Below are positions 7,815 through 15,899 of a stretch of 37,362 nt of DNA, piece after piece. The notes under the pieces were generated by a model, which searched no databases, was not told the DNA's origin, and saw only the letters and a program-made list of their open reading frames with translations. The stretch's first letter is position 1. Each line of letters starts with the position of its first letter. Both the position numbers and the translations under genes were made by a program. Origin of the DNA: a virus; IMG/VR virus record IMGVR_UViG_3300011114_000249, positions 1 through 37,362 of that record; one strand, 5' to 3'.

Positions 7815-8053
7815 TTCCTCGCTTGGATAAGCTGGTCAATTTTTGCTTCAAGACGATTGAAGCGTTGATCAATATGGTTTGTAACCTTGTCCACTTCTGC
7901 TTTAGTAGCAAAATCACGCGCCGCTTCCTCTCGGGTACGGTTCAAAAGAATAGAGAGGCGGCTCAGTTCGCTAAATTTTTCCTTGACGAAAAAACCCAGT
8001 ACCCCTAAAAACAGAGTTAGGAATGCAGACCAAGCAATATGAACGTCTAGCAT
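7811..8053 (-). CDS. Single-pass membrane protein with coiled coil (holin/spanin-like size)
   Basis: This encodes 80 residues from the ATG at 8053; a TTG at 8059 would add two residues. One hydrophobic segment near the N-terminus (AWSAFLTLFLGVLGFF, about residues 8-24) is followed by a charged helical tail with heptad character (TKAEVDKVTNHIDQRFNRLEAKIDQLIQ). Such one-helix proteins in phage late regions are often holins, inner spanins or tail-linked membrane proteins. No endolysin gene is next to it in this window, so the lysis role is only a possibility. It overlaps both neighbours by a few bases. Confidence 0.6.
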   Translation of the reverse strand: MLDVHIAWSAFLTLFLGVLGFFVKEKFSELSRLSILLNRTREEAARDFATKAEVDKVTNHIDQRFNRLEAKIDQLIQARK

Positions 8054-8301
8054 TTCCAAGCTCTAAGACTTTTGTTAATACGGGAATCTGGATCTTTAGC
8101 GGTTTTGGCCGAAGTGAGCTTCTTCTTCATCCCTTCCATGCGAGCACAGAAGGAGTCACGGCGGGAGCCGCCTTCAGGTTGGGGGCGTTTGAGTCCCGGC
8201 TTGCCGGGGTTGGCTGCGTTATAAGAAGCCCGACCCTTGGCGTTCAAACCACCTTCAGGGTTTTTGCCTTCTTTGCGCTGCCACGCTGGAGACTTAGCCA
8301 T
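8047..8301 (-). CDS. Small conserved basic phage protein (DUF6321-like)
   Basis: This encodes 84 residues from the ATG at 8301 (MAKSPAWQRKEGKNPEGGLN), overlapping the tiny upstream gene by 8 bases. The segment PEGGLNAKGRASYNAANPGKPGLKRPQPEGGSRRDSFCARMEGM is one I recognise from many phage and prophage small proteins (remembered as DUF6321). The role is unknown. It is strongly basic and Gly-rich, like the other small proteins in this stretch. The frame extends upstream to 8406 only as a shadow of the 53-residue gene. Confidence 0.65.
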   Translation of the reverse strand: MAKSPAWQRKEGKNPEGGLNAKGRASYNAANPGKPGLKRPQPEGGSRRDSFCARMEGMKKKLTSAKTAKDPDSRINKSLRAWKC

Positions 8302-8455
8302 TTTGTGTCGGCCGCGTAATGTTAAACGGGTCTGGCTGGGCGGTAATATCGCGTAGTTCCTGACGATACGTTGCCCACGATGTTTTGTCAACCGGAGTGT
8401 CAGCAAGCTGGGTCCAGTCTAAATCTTTGATCAGGTCTTGATTGGCAAGTTGCAT
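8294..8455 (-). CDS. Tail assembly chaperone-like peptide (Phage_tail_APC type)
   Basis: This encodes 53 residues: MQLANQDLIKDLDWTQLADT, then PVDKTSWATYRQELRDITAQ. The pattern DWTQLxD...WxxYRQxLRDI...Q is the signature of phage tail-fibre assembly chaperone domains that follow receptor-binding genes. Here it stands alone, directly after the 677-residue LamG protein, which fits a role in folding or attaching that protein. A GAGGTAAG sequence lies just before the ATG. It starts 4 bases after the LamG stop and overlaps the next start. Confidence 0.7.
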   Translation of the reverse strand: MQLANQDLIKDLDWTQLADTPVDKTSWATYRQELRDITAQPDPFNITRPTQNG

Positions 8456-8458
8456 CTC

Positions 8459-10492
8459 TTACCTCGTTGGGAATGCTGCGGTTGGCGTGGTGATGGTGCG
8501 GGCCACGCCTTTGGTTAACCTCAAATCTTGTATATATCCTGTCATAGGGTTAACAAGGTCTGGAGTTACGCCAATAATTAGAGTTTGGTCTGACCAATTT
8601 GTGCTGTTTGATGTGGTCGCATCTTGAGATCCGTTTACAAAAATTTTCAATGCAGTACCTGCTCGCGTTACCGCTATGTAATACCATTGATTGATTGCCA
8701 GAGTAGTCCCACCTATTAGCAATTGCGATGTTGTATACAACTGAACTTTTGCAGATGAAAGACCTAAATTAAAACCTGCTGTACTGGCAGATGAAGATCT
8801 ACTATCTGTAATAGTTGGAAAATTAGCAACACTTGTAAAATACACCCAACATTCAAGCGTAAAATCGCCTGTCCCAAATGCAAACGCAGGATTGTTACGA
8901 AGCGTTAACCAATCCCCCGTCCCATCAAACTTCATGCTTGTAGTACCCCACTGCTTTTGGGTTGTACTAACCTGAGCATCCCCCACCGTAGTCACATCGT
9001 TTTGCCACGCCGCATCGTAGATTCCGGCGTTGCCATAATTAATAAGGAGGGAGGTGCCGCTTACTGCGGTGACGGGTAGGGTGGGTGGCGTGAAGGCGGC
9101 GGTGTAAACGGCTGTGCCTTTTACTATCCGGTCATTTGATAAATATCCATTAAACGTGTTTGTTATGGAAACATTTGAACCAATAAAAAATTGTCTTGCA
9201 GTAGTTACATTTGATGTATCAGACCAAGCCCCAACGAGCGCTCCATTAATAAACCCTCTAGTAGTACCAGATTGCCGAGCCACCGCGACATGATACCAAG
9301 TGTTTATATTTGGTGTATTTAATAAAGTTCTAACTCCTCCCGCGCCCGAGCCATCGTAATACACAAGAGGTACCGGGTTTCCACTGATACCAAAACCTAT
9401 GTTGTTGATATCCCCGCCGCCAGAAATTAACTGTGTAAATCCAGATGTAGGGGTTACTTTAAGATAAAACCAGCACTCCATCGTAAAATCACCTGTGCCA
9501 AATGCAAATTCAGTACTACTAGGCGTTGATAATGAAGAACTGCTCCCATTAAAATACCCACTCCCCCCATACGTCGCAGCAGAATAAGATGCTGCCGGGG
9601 CGAAGGGTTGGGAGGCCTGCACTTGGGGGGTGCCGTTGACGGTGATAGAAATAGCGTTAGTGCTGTTGTCAATAAAACGGTTAGATTGACTTGTCAGCAA
9701 CGATGTTGCAGTTCCCGTAATTGCTGAAATATTAGTCCCAGCAGACTGTGTAGCGGCGAGTGGAGTTGTTGGCGGTGTGAAATTCCCAGTGTAAACCGCA
9801 ACACCTTTAACTATGCGGACATTAGAAATATAACCAGTATAATACCGAGAACTAGAAGAATAAAAGTCAGTGCCAATCGCCACTACTTCATTTAATGCGC
9901 TTATTGCTGTTGAGGAGGTAGTGGTTGTCGTCCCAGCAATACCATCAACATAAAACGTAAATACATTAGACGCTCTTACAACAGCAATGTGATGCCATTT
10001 ATTGTCATTAACCAAAGTTGAACTGGCCGCAATCGGCCCAGCTAAACTTATTTCATTTACCCAAAATTCTGCGGTTGTTCCTGAACTAGACATTGCAACC
10101 GTCCAACGTCCAATATTTGTAACACCTCCTTTTGTTACAATACCGCCGTACCCAGTTTGAGTTGCGCCGTTAATCCAACATTCAATTGTAAAATTACCAG
10201 ACCCAAGCTCAAGCGGTGTGCTATTTGGAACGGTCAAATAATTGTTTGAAGACGCATAATTGCTCCAATACCCATTGGGGAGGTAAGGGGTGAACGATCC
10301 TTGCGTGGGTGTGCCGTTGCGGGTAATGGTGAAATTGTTGCTAGATGAGTCTAGAAATGTATTGTTTTGCTGCGCGTTTGTGCTGGTAGTGTTTAGCAGC
10401 AACGGAACATACGAAAAGTAGGGGTCAGTAACAGCCCCAGCAGCGGCAGCTTTGCGATAACTTGTCAGTGCTAATCCAAAACCTAGTGCCAT
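8459..10492 (-). CDS. Three-domain LamG/concanavalin-like lectin surface protein
   Basis: This encodes 677 residues. After the N-terminal tag MALGFGLALTSYRK there are three repeats of a LamG/ConA-like lectin fold, at about residues 60-250, 300-475 and 500-670. Each carries the strand motif GxFTxECW (NFTIECW, DFTMECW, DFTLECW), a central NxWYHVA-type strand and, in the first two, a closing element (SNVRIVKGVAVYTGNFTPP, SNDRIVKGTAVYTAAFTPP). These domains usually bind glycans, so a role in host-surface recognition or decoration is likely. The same 14-residue tag starts the upstream gene (10497-11117). A small assembly-chaperone-like gene follows 4 bases downstream. Confidence 0.85.
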   Translation of the reverse strand: MALGFGLALTSYRKAAAAGAVTDPYFSYVPLLLNTTSTNAQQNNTFLDSSSNNFTITRNGTPTQGSFTPYLPNGYWSNYASSNNYLTVPNSTPLELGSGNFTIECWINGATQTGYGGIVTKGGVTNIGRWTVAMSSSGTTAEFWVNEISLAGPIAASSTLVNDNKWHHIAVVRASNVFTFYVDGIAGTTTTTSSTAISALNEVVAIGTDFYSSSSRYYTGYISNVRIVKGVAVYTGNFTPPTTPLAATQSAGTNISAITGTATSLLTSQSNRFIDNSTNAISITVNGTPQVQASQPFAPAASYSAATYGGSGYFNGSSSSLSTPSSTEFAFGTGDFTMECWFYLKVTPTSGFTQLISGGGDINNIGFGISGNPVPLVYYDGSGAGGVRTLLNTPNINTWYHVAVARQSGTTRGFINGALVGAWSDTSNVTTARQFFIGSNVSITNTFNGYLSNDRIVKGTAVYTAAFTPPTLPVTAVSGTSLLINYGNAGIYDAAWQNDVTTVGDAQVSTTQKQWGTTSMKFDGTGDWLTLRNNPAFAFGTGDFTLECWVYFTSVANFPTITDSRSSSASTAGFNLGLSSAKVQLYTTSQLLIGGTTLAINQWYYIAVTRAGTALKIFVNGSQDATTSNSTNWSDQTLIIGVTPDLVNPMTGYIQDLRLTKGVARTITTPTAAFPTR

Positions 10493-10496
10493 GAGA

Positions 10497-11117
10497 CTAC
10501 CACCTAATACTGCCAGAACCAGAGGTAAACGTATAAACGTAATAACCTGATCTGGCTGAAGTGCTTACAGTATACGTTCCAGTAACAGTAGTGGCTGCGG
10601 AATATGTACTTGGGTAAGCAATAATAAGCACCCCAGATTGGCCGGGACTGGGAGGAGAGGCTCCCGGATTTGGTCTTGACCCAAAACCGCCACTACCGGA
10701 AGTGCCTGATCCTGATTGTGCATAAGTTACCGACGAACCAGAAATAGAACTTGAATAATTGTTTCCACTACCCGCATTTTGACCGTTTAGTACGGTTGTA
10801 GCGCCGGTACCTGAACTCGCAGCCCCCGCTGAACCACTGCCACCACCACCAGCGGTATAAGTGCTAAAAGTGCTACTACCAGCGGTTGTGGCACTAGAGG
10901 CACCAATAACAATAGAATAAGTAGAACCAATAGAGATGGAAAAAGCTGTATTGTAAACAATCCCGCCGCCACCTCCGGGAGAACCAAATACCCCCGGAAA
11001 TCCTGTACCGTAACCACCCCCACCAACCAATAAAACTTCAACAGTAGATAAAGGAGCAACGGGTGGGGGACCGGACTTCCTATAGCTTGTTAGGGCAAGA
11101 CCGAACCCAAGGGCCAT
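10497..11117 (-). CDS. Glycine-rich putative surface/tail protein sharing the 14-residue tag
   Basis: This encodes 206 residues. It begins with MALGFGLALTSYRK, as does the LamG protein downstream, then VEVLLVGGGGYGTGFPG and a Gly/Ser-rich body. GVLIIAYPSTY leads to a C-terminal beta domain that ends GSGSIRW. The VLLVGGGG...GVLIIAYP pattern is that of glycine-rich domains found in phage tail tips and fibres. I infer an alternative or additional surface protein docked through the same N-terminal peptide. It lies one base after the preceding gene and 4 bases before the LamG gene. Confidence 0.75.
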   Translation of the reverse strand: MALGFGLALTSYRKSGPPPVAPLSTVEVLLVGGGGYGTGFPGVFGSPGGGGGIVYNTAFSISIGSTYSIVIGASSATTAGSSTFSTYTAGGGGSGSAGAASSGTGATTVLNGQNAGSGNNYSSSISGSSVTYAQSGSGTSGSGGFGSRPNPGASPPSPGQSGVLIIAYPSTYSAATTVTGTYTVSTSARSGYYVYTFTSGSGSIRW

Positions 11118-11118
11118 T

Positions 11119-11382
11119 TTAGTAAATCCGCAGCAGATTGGTAGCGTCTGTCGTGGTGTTAAACACCCGGATAACCTGTACAGGAATCACACTCCCCGCC
11201 GTCAAACCAACAAAAGTAACGTCATCACCCTGTGCGGTGAGGACTCTTACCGTGCCGGTACTCCCCGCCCCGCCAACATAAATGACTGATGGGGTGGGAA
11301 GATTAACGGTGTCGCTCTTGGTGAAGGTCGTAGCCCCACCCGGAAACATCGGGAACGTGGGGCTGTAATTAGTCTTAGCCAT
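11119..11382 (-). CDS. Spike-base-like small virion protein
   Basis: This encodes 87 residues. The pattern (PTPSVIYVGGAGSTGTVRVLTAQGDDVTFVGLTAGSVIPVQVIRVFNTTTDATNLLRIY) resembles the small beta proteins annotated as spike base proteins in gene transfer agents and some phages (RCAP_rcc01079-like). These anchor surface spikes to the capsid or tail. The context fits: the two genes downstream encode tagged surface proteins. The family call rests on memory of the motif only. Confidence 0.6.
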   Translation of the reverse strand: MAKTNYSPTFPMFPGGATTFTKSDTVNLPTPSVIYVGGAGSTGTVRVLTAQGDDVTFVGLTAGSVIPVQVIRVFNTTTDATNLLRIY

Positions 11383-11395
11383 TACAGCCTCCTAC

Positions 11396-11881
11396 TTAGT
11401 TCTGTTGGGCAGTCGGGTACATTGCACCGTCAGAGCCACGGACGATATAGGCCACTACCAAAATACCAGCCCCAGTACCGCCAGCGCCGTTAGACTGCGT
11501 AAACGCAATCGTTGCATCGGTAGAGCCGACGTTAGCAACCAATGCTGCTCCAGCCGCGCTATTGCCGCCAAGAGTGATTGAATTAGCGCCAACCAACGCG
11601 CCCAGAGTAACTGCCGACGAAGCCTGAGTACCACCAATAAAGATAGTAAACGTAGGCGCAGTGGTCGTGTACGCGGTCGTGATGATGAACTGACAAGACG
11701 TAATCAGCGAACCAGCCGGAAGCACAAACGCAGTGGTTTGAGCGGTGGTGTCAGCGTAAGCAACGGCTTTGGTTTGGGCAACAATCGTTGCGCCCATGTT
11801 CTGCACTGTGCCGGTGGCCGTGCCGGTCGTGTATTTGTTGGTGCCAAGCAGCCAAGGGCCAAGGTGGGAAGCGAAACCCAT
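11396..11881 (-). CDS. Virion structural protein (decoration/head-fibre type)
   Basis: This encodes 161 residues, Ala/Thr/Gly-rich with alternating beta strands (SLITSCQFIITTAYTTTAP, ILVVAYIVRG). It opens GFASHLGPWLLGTNKYTTGT, a start I have seen in small structural proteins beside capsid genes. It is the first gene after the terminator that follows the major capsid gene, with a good GAGG seven bases before the ATG. A decoration or spike role is inferred. Confidence 0.65.
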   Translation of the reverse strand: MGFASHLGPWLLGTNKYTTGTATGTVQNMGATIVAQTKAVAYADTTAQTTAFVLPAGSLITSCQFIITTAYTTTAPTFTIFIGGTQASSAVTLGALVGANSITLGGNSAAGAALVANVGSTDATIAFTQSNGAGGTGAGILVVAYIVRGSDGAMYPTAQQN

Positions 11882-12024
11882 GATAGATCCTCAAATCAAA
11901 ACTTGCTGTCTCTTGAGGGAAGTCTGCCTAGTCAGTCAGCAAGTCGGGTGGTCTAGGTATTGGCCTTTATAGCACATACCTACAAAAAAGAAAAGGGGGC
12001 TTTTGGCCCCCTTTTCTACCCAGA
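11882..12024 (-). other. Intergenic gap between capsid and downstream virion genes
   Basis: This 143-base gap is the widest in the leftward operon. It holds the terminator at 11984-12015 and the ribosome-binding site of the next gene. I looked for a leftward promoter between them and found only a weak TATAAA-like element without a matching -35, so transcription of the downstream virion genes probably depends on partial read-through. Confidence 0.5.
11984..12015 (-). terminator. Rho-independent terminator after major capsid gene
   Basis: The stem is AAAAGGGGGC / GCCCCCTTTT (10 bp) with a 5-base loop. On the minus strand it is followed by a T-rich tract (TTTTCTTTTTT). It lies 9 bases past the capsid stop. 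The fold is nearly symmetric, but only the minus direction has a transcribed gene leading into it. It may be partial, to raise capsid transcript levels over distal genes (inference). Confidence 0.85.
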
Positions 12025-12936
12025 TTAGCTTGCTCCGGGTGATCCGTACATTCCCAACGGATCGCTGACACCGAACGAATAACGCTCGCGTGCCTTGTAC
12101 CGCACGTTGCCCGTGTCGAAGTCGCCGTCCATGGAAGTGGACAGTGGGACGCGGACGAAGTGCTTCAAGCCGTTTGGAACGTCGGTGGTCAGGAACCACG
12201 CGTTCGTATCGGTCAAGAAGTGGTTAACGGTGTAACCCTCAGGGATCGAACCGTTGTTCTTCAGAGCGTTGATATCGTTGTCGGTGGTGCCAACACGGAG
12301 GCTGGTTTCCAACAGACGGGTAGCAACGAACATCAGAGCAGGCGGAATGACCAGCTTCTTCGGCTTAGCGGCGATCAGCAGACCACGCTCGTCCGTCCAC
12401 GCAGCGATCTGAATCACTGCGTTTTCAAGAGCGGTTTCGTTAAGATCGACAGCGGTCGAAGGGGTGTTGCTGTTAGTGCCACCAGAGATCAGCGGATGAG
12501 ACGTACTAAACAGGGGCTTGCCGTCGCCATACGTGAACGCGGAACTAAATCCGTTGTTCAGAATATTGGCAGCTTTGACCTGCTTGGTGTACGACATCGC
12601 GCGAGCCAGAGCTTTGGTATAACGGCTGGACAAACTGTCATACAGGTTGTCTTCCATTGCTTCTTCGGTAACCGAGAAGCCCATCGCAACAGTCTCGTGG
12701 TTGTAACGAGCGGTCCATGCTTCCTGCGCATTGTCGTACGCAATAGCTTGACCTTCGTTCTTAACCGGTGCGGCACCAAAGCCCGAGAGCTTGGTTTCTT
12801 CTTCAAAAGAACGCTCGGAAGTCTCTTGTTCGTAGATTTCCTTGTGCTCTTCGCCGTAGCGGGCATACTCCAAACCAAACAGCGCATTAAGGCCGGGGAG
12901 GAGTTCCTTGAGTAGTTGGGCGCGTGAAATTGCCAT
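12025..12936 (-). CDS. Major capsid protein (Mu gpT-like, HK97 fold)
   Basis: This encodes 303 residues. The pattern is that of phage major head subunits related to Mu gpT: ELLPGLNALFGLEYARYGEEH, SFEEETKLSGFGAAPVKNEGQ, ARYNHETVAMGFSVTEEAMEDNLYD, RYTKALARAMSYTKQVKAANILNNGF, PLFSTSHPL, KPKKLVIPPALMFVATRLLETSLR and a C-terminal RYSFGVSDPLGMYGS. It forms the capsid shell. A scaffold gene lies upstream and a strong terminator immediately downstream, as expected for the most highly expressed gene. Confidence 0.9.
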   Translation of the reverse strand: MAISRAQLLKELLPGLNALFGLEYARYGEEHKEIYEQETSERSFEEETKLSGFGAAPVKNEGQAIAYDNAQEAWTARYNHETVAMGFSVTEEAMEDNLYDSLSSRYTKALARAMSYTKQVKAANILNNGFSSAFTYGDGKPLFSTSHPLISGGTNSNTPSTAVDLNETALENAVIQIAAWTDERGLLIAAKPKKLVIPPALMFVATRLLETSLRVGTTDNDINALKNNGSIPEGYTVNHFLTDTNAWFLTTDVPNGLKHFVRVPLSTSMDGDFDTGNVRYKARERYSFGVSDPLGMYGSPGAS

Positions 12937-12949
12937 TTTAAGTTACTCC

Positions 12950-13861
12950 TTAGACGCTGGTAGCGTTGTAGTAGCCGTGATAGCCAAAGTTCCACTTGAC
13001 TAGAACTTCAGGATATCCGACAAATGCAACAGCCGATCCGCTAGCAGCAGTGATGCTTGCCGACACGGTAACAGCCGTCGAACTCGTCACAGCCGTGACA
13101 TAGGTGTTGTATCCGGCACCTCCCGATCCAGCCGTGAAGGCGGGAACGATGACTTGCATACCGGGGAAAACGCCCGTGGTCGAAGCAACAGTCAATGACG
13201 TAGACGAAGCCGCAGCGGTCAACGAAGTCGTAACCGTAACAGCCGTCTCTTCTACCATCCCAACGACACGGAAAGCCGCAGTATTACCGTTGGTCTTCAG
13301 GATGTTACCAGCGCCGTTGCTTGCGCCAGCCGTGTTGCCAACCACACCGCCAGTGGAGTTACCCGTTGCGGTGCTACCGACGTTAGCGCCGACGTAGTAC
13401 ACGTTGCTACCAATGAAGGTAGGCGACATATAACCAATGGTGCTAAGAGCCGTAGTTGTGTTGCTTGCCGAAGCTGGCATGGACAGCACAGCAGACTTAA
13501 ACACAGTGTCAGGATCGTCAACAACGTATGCAACAGCGTCAGTTGCGTTAGTACCGGCAGGCCAATACTGAGCACGCTGCTGGCCGTAGATCGGACCAGT
13601 TGGAGGCGAATATTCACAACCAACAAACACACCAACCGTGGCAGGGACAACGGTTTGCGCAGCTTGCGAGGTCGCGGAAATTGCCAGAGTACTGATTGCC
13701 ACCGTGCCGGTAGCAGCCATTTGTACAACGTCACCGTTAAAAAGACCGGTGTTGTACCCTTGAAGGATCGGGATCATGCGAGTAGAACCCGCAAAAACCT
13801 GACCACCGATCAAATTGACCGGCTTTAGCCCGTAGGGCGCGTCAATGATAGGATAAGCCAT
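12950..13861 (-). CDS. Capsid-associated structural protein
   Basis: This encodes 303 residues. It opens MAYPIIDAPYGLKPVNLIGG, then QVFAGSTRMIPILQGYNTGLFNGDVV and QRAQYWPAGTNATDAVAYVVDDPDTVF, a conserved pattern in phage proteins encoded just before the capsid gene. From about residue 160 it becomes Ser/Thr/Ala/Val-rich, suggesting an Ig-like or fibrous surface part. Decoration of the capsid is the most likely role. It is 13 bases from the capsid start. Confidence 0.72.
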   Translation of the reverse strand: MAYPIIDAPYGLKPVNLIGGQVFAGSTRMIPILQGYNTGLFNGDVVQMAATGTVAISTLAISATSQAAQTVVPATVGVFVGCEYSPPTGPIYGQQRAQYWPAGTNATDAVAYVVDDPDTVFKSAVLSMPASASNTTTALSTIGYMSPTFIGSNVYYVGANVGSTATGNSTGGVVGNTAGASNGAGNILKTNGNTAAFRVVGMVEETAVTVTTSLTAAASSTSLTVASTTGVFPGMQVIVPAFTAGSGGAGYNTYVTAVTSSTAVTVSASITAASGSAVAFVGYPEVLVKWNFGYHGYYNATSV

Positions 13862-13878
13862 TTAAGACTCCAAAAGAT

Positions 13879-14337
13879 TTAAGTGCCTTTGCCAAAACTT
13901 ACCTCAGACCGCCGCTCTTTAAAGAGAGGCATCTTGGGGTTATTTTCACGCATGAAGTGACTGTCGATTGAATTCATCTGTCCATCGGTCTGCTTTTGAT
14001 AGTACTCAGTCCGTTGTTTGACGAATTCAGTAGGTGTTTTGCAAAGCATCAACCCGCCGATCACAATATTGTCTTTGAAACGAGCATCAGCATCGCCATA
14101 GACATGAACTTCGGGATGGTCTTGCGCACGCACCGGTTCCCAGCCCTCACGGAGCTTTGCGGAGATATTAGTCGGGTCGTTCTGCCCAAGGGTTGAAATA
14201 CGAATCCAACGATAATCCCAGCCGTCTTGCGGCTTCGGATCAGGAAGCAGTGTTGGTGGTGCCCACTGTTTTGGACGCTCCGCGATCTCGCGGGATTCAG
14301 TGGTACGGTCATCACGGTTCTGTTGGTTCAATTTCAT
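13879..14337 (-). CDS. Hypothetical head-region protein
   Basis: This encodes 152 residues, hydrophilic. PQDGWDYRWIRISTLGQNDPTNISAKLREGWEPVRAQDHPE and NIVIGGLMLCKTPTEFVKQRTEYYQKQTDGQMNSIDSHFM are conserved in phage head modules I have seen, always between scaffold and capsid genes. The function is unnamed. Its start abuts the scaffold stop. It may be a scaffold partner or minor capsid component (inference). Confidence 0.65.
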   Translation of the reverse strand: MKLNQQNRDDRTTESREIAERPKQWAPPTLLPDPKPQDGWDYRWIRISTLGQNDPTNISAKLREGWEPVRAQDHPEVHVYGDADARFKDNIVIGGLMLCKTPTEFVKQRTEYYQKQTDGQMNSIDSHFMRENNPKMPLFKERRSEVSFGKGT

Positions 14338-15309
14338 TTAGGCACGTTCCTTCCGCATTTCCAGAGCGACTTGCTTGGCATAAAGCTCAAGCGGGATTCC
14401 GAGACGCTTCGCCAAGTTAACCTGACTCGACTTCAGCACGATTTTCTTTGGCGCAGTGCTGCGTGTTGCCGGGGCCACTACGTTCGACCGTCTGGGCTGA
14501 CTACTAAACTTCTCTGGGAATTTCTCACGCATACGGGCGTCGATGCGCTCGTAATATGCGTCAGACTGAGGATTAACCCCTTCCTCTTCGACTAGCTTTT
14601 CATGCACTGCGAGAGCAAAGCCAGTCATTTCCCGGTCTTTGTTGAACCAGCTATTACGCTCTTTCCAGCGCATAGCTTTTTCATCAACCGGCACCTCCCT
14701 CGCAGGATTAGGAGGCTGTGGTTGACTTTGTACCACATTTTCTCGTTCTTGCAAAGATTTTTGTCGCGCTGCCTCAATCCGGTCCGCTTTAAGTTTTGCA
14801 TTGGTAAATGCCTCTTGTGCAACGACCAGCGCATCCGCATCACCAGACTCGTATGCGGCTTTGAATTGAGCCTTTGCCTGCGCAAATTCCTGATCGGCAA
14901 CCGTCTTTGCCTGATCCAGAATAACCTTGTGGTTATTCCCCATGGAATTTTTAAGCTGCTCATTCTCAGCCAAAATCCGCTGCGCAATACTAATAGCCTC
15001 TTCCCGCTCACGCAGCGCAGCCTCCTTCTGGCGGCGCTCCTCATGACGGGCTTTGCTCAAATGCGACAGGCGATCACGCAGGCGCGTGTCCTTGTACCGG
15101 GATAGCTCCTCGTCGGTAACCTCATCAGGCTCCTCTTCCATCGGCTTGCGCCCACGGTCCTCGGGAGGAGTGTCATCAACAACTTCCAGCTTTACCGGAG
15201 CAGCATCGTCGTCTTCAATCTCAAATTCGACTTTCTCGTCTTTGGCATCTTTCGCATTAATTTCCACCTCATCGGGGAACTTAAAGTCGTCTTTTTCCAT
15301 TTCAGCCAT
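14338..15309 (-). CDS. Scaffolding protein
   Basis: This encodes 323 residues. The N-terminal 80 residues are very acidic (EIEDDDAAPVKLEVVDD, then KPMEEEPDEVTDEELSRYKD). A long charged coiled coil follows (about 85-205; RLRDRLSHLSKARHEERRQKEAALREREEAI) and then a basic C-terminal part (PKKIVLKSSQVNLAKRLGIPLELYAKQVALEMRKERA). Acidic start, long coil and basic C-terminal helix are typical of phage scaffolds, which guide capsid assembly and then leave. Position two genes before the capsid gene supports it. No protease gene is seen. Confidence 0.78.
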   Translation of the reverse strand: MAEMEKDDFKFPDEVEINAKDAKDEKVEFEIEDDDAAPVKLEVVDDTPPEDRGRKPMEEEPDEVTDEELSRYKDTRLRDRLSHLSKARHEERRQKEAALREREEAISIAQRILAENEQLKNSMGNNHKVILDQAKTVADQEFAQAKAQFKAAYESGDADALVVAQEAFTNAKLKADRIEAARQKSLQERENVVQSQPQPPNPAREVPVDEKAMRWKERNSWFNKDREMTGFALAVHEKLVEEEGVNPQSDAYYERIDARMREKFPEKFSSQPRRSNVVAPATRSTAPKKIVLKSSQVNLAKRLGIPLELYAKQVALEMRKERA

Positions 15310-15319
15310 GGGTATCTCC

Positions 15320-15709
15320 TTAATTTACGCGGCCAATACCACGGGGATCTTCAACAACCGCTTCAACCGAGTCATCATTAATAATTCGGAATTCGCGCCC
15401 GTGGATCTTAAACCGCGTACCAGAGTTGGCGCGGCAAAGAATAAAGTCCCCTTTTTGGCACCACGGGCCGGTGGGGAACCGCGTGGTATCGGAATACGCC
15501 ATGTCGCCCAACTCGACCACAAACAGCACGTTGGTCAAGAGTTGCTCGTGGTACACGGTCGTACCCGCTTTAAGAATCCCGCTCTCGAACTCTTCTTCAA
15601 TATCGGGCAGTGTCACAAGGATCTTATAGCCTTTAGGCTTGGGTAGCTGAGTAGCTTTTTCTTCGTTGCTCTTATTGAGCACCAGCGACAGATCCACGAC
15701 ATCATTCAT
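15320..15709 (-). CDS. GroES-like (Cpn10) co-chaperonin
   Basis: This encodes 129 residues from the ATG at 15709; a TTG at 15715 would add two. The body follows the Cpn10 pattern: PKGYKILVTLPDIEEEF, SGILKAG (as in SGIVLP of host GroES), VVELGDMAYSDTTRFPTGPWCQKGDFILCRANSGTRFKIHGREFRIINDDSVEAVVEDP. The SGI segment before TTVYHEQLLTN aligns with the mobile loop that binds GroEL. Phage co-chaperonins (T4 gp31 being the classic) adapt the host chaperonin to fold the capsid protein. Sitting between portal and scaffold, this one probably does the same. Confidence 0.82.
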   Translation of the reverse strand: MNDVVDLSLVLNKSNEEKATQLPKPKGYKILVTLPDIEEEFESGILKAGTTVYHEQLLTNVLFVVELGDMAYSDTTRFPTGPWCQKGDFILCRANSGTRFKIHGREFRIINDDSVEAVVEDPRGIGRVN

Positions 15710-15899
15710 TCTCAAATTCCTTCATCCGGTCAAAAAGTTCCTCAAGGTCTTGGTTTGCTTGGAGTAGACCTTTGATGACTCCAACCGCTTCGCGGTACTC
15801 GGCAACGTCTTTAGCGCCACCAGAACTCAGGAAATCCATAATGGCCTCCCGTCGGTTCTGGCTGCGCTCCTGTAAATAGCGATAGATTCGTTCATCCAT
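15702..15899 (-). CDS. Small helical protein between portal and co-chaperonin
   Basis: This encodes 65 residues: MDERIYRYLQERSQNRREAI, then MDFLSSGGAKDVAEYREAVG and a charged helix ending EELFDRMKEFENE. It is all-helical, with no motif of known function. It starts directly after the portal stop and overlaps the co-chaperonin start by 8 bases, so the three are translated together. I recall similar short genes in this position in other phages, without a name. Confidence 0.65.
   Translation of the reverse strand: MDERIYRYLQERSQNRREAIMDFLSSGGAKDVAEYREAVGVIKGLLQANQDLEELFDRMKEFENE

Noticed and set aside
12160-12915. 251-codon open frame on the plus strand opposite the major capsid gene
   Set aside because: It lies antisense to a strongly supported capsid gene; the protein has no recognisable domain and the frame has no promoter or ribosome site.
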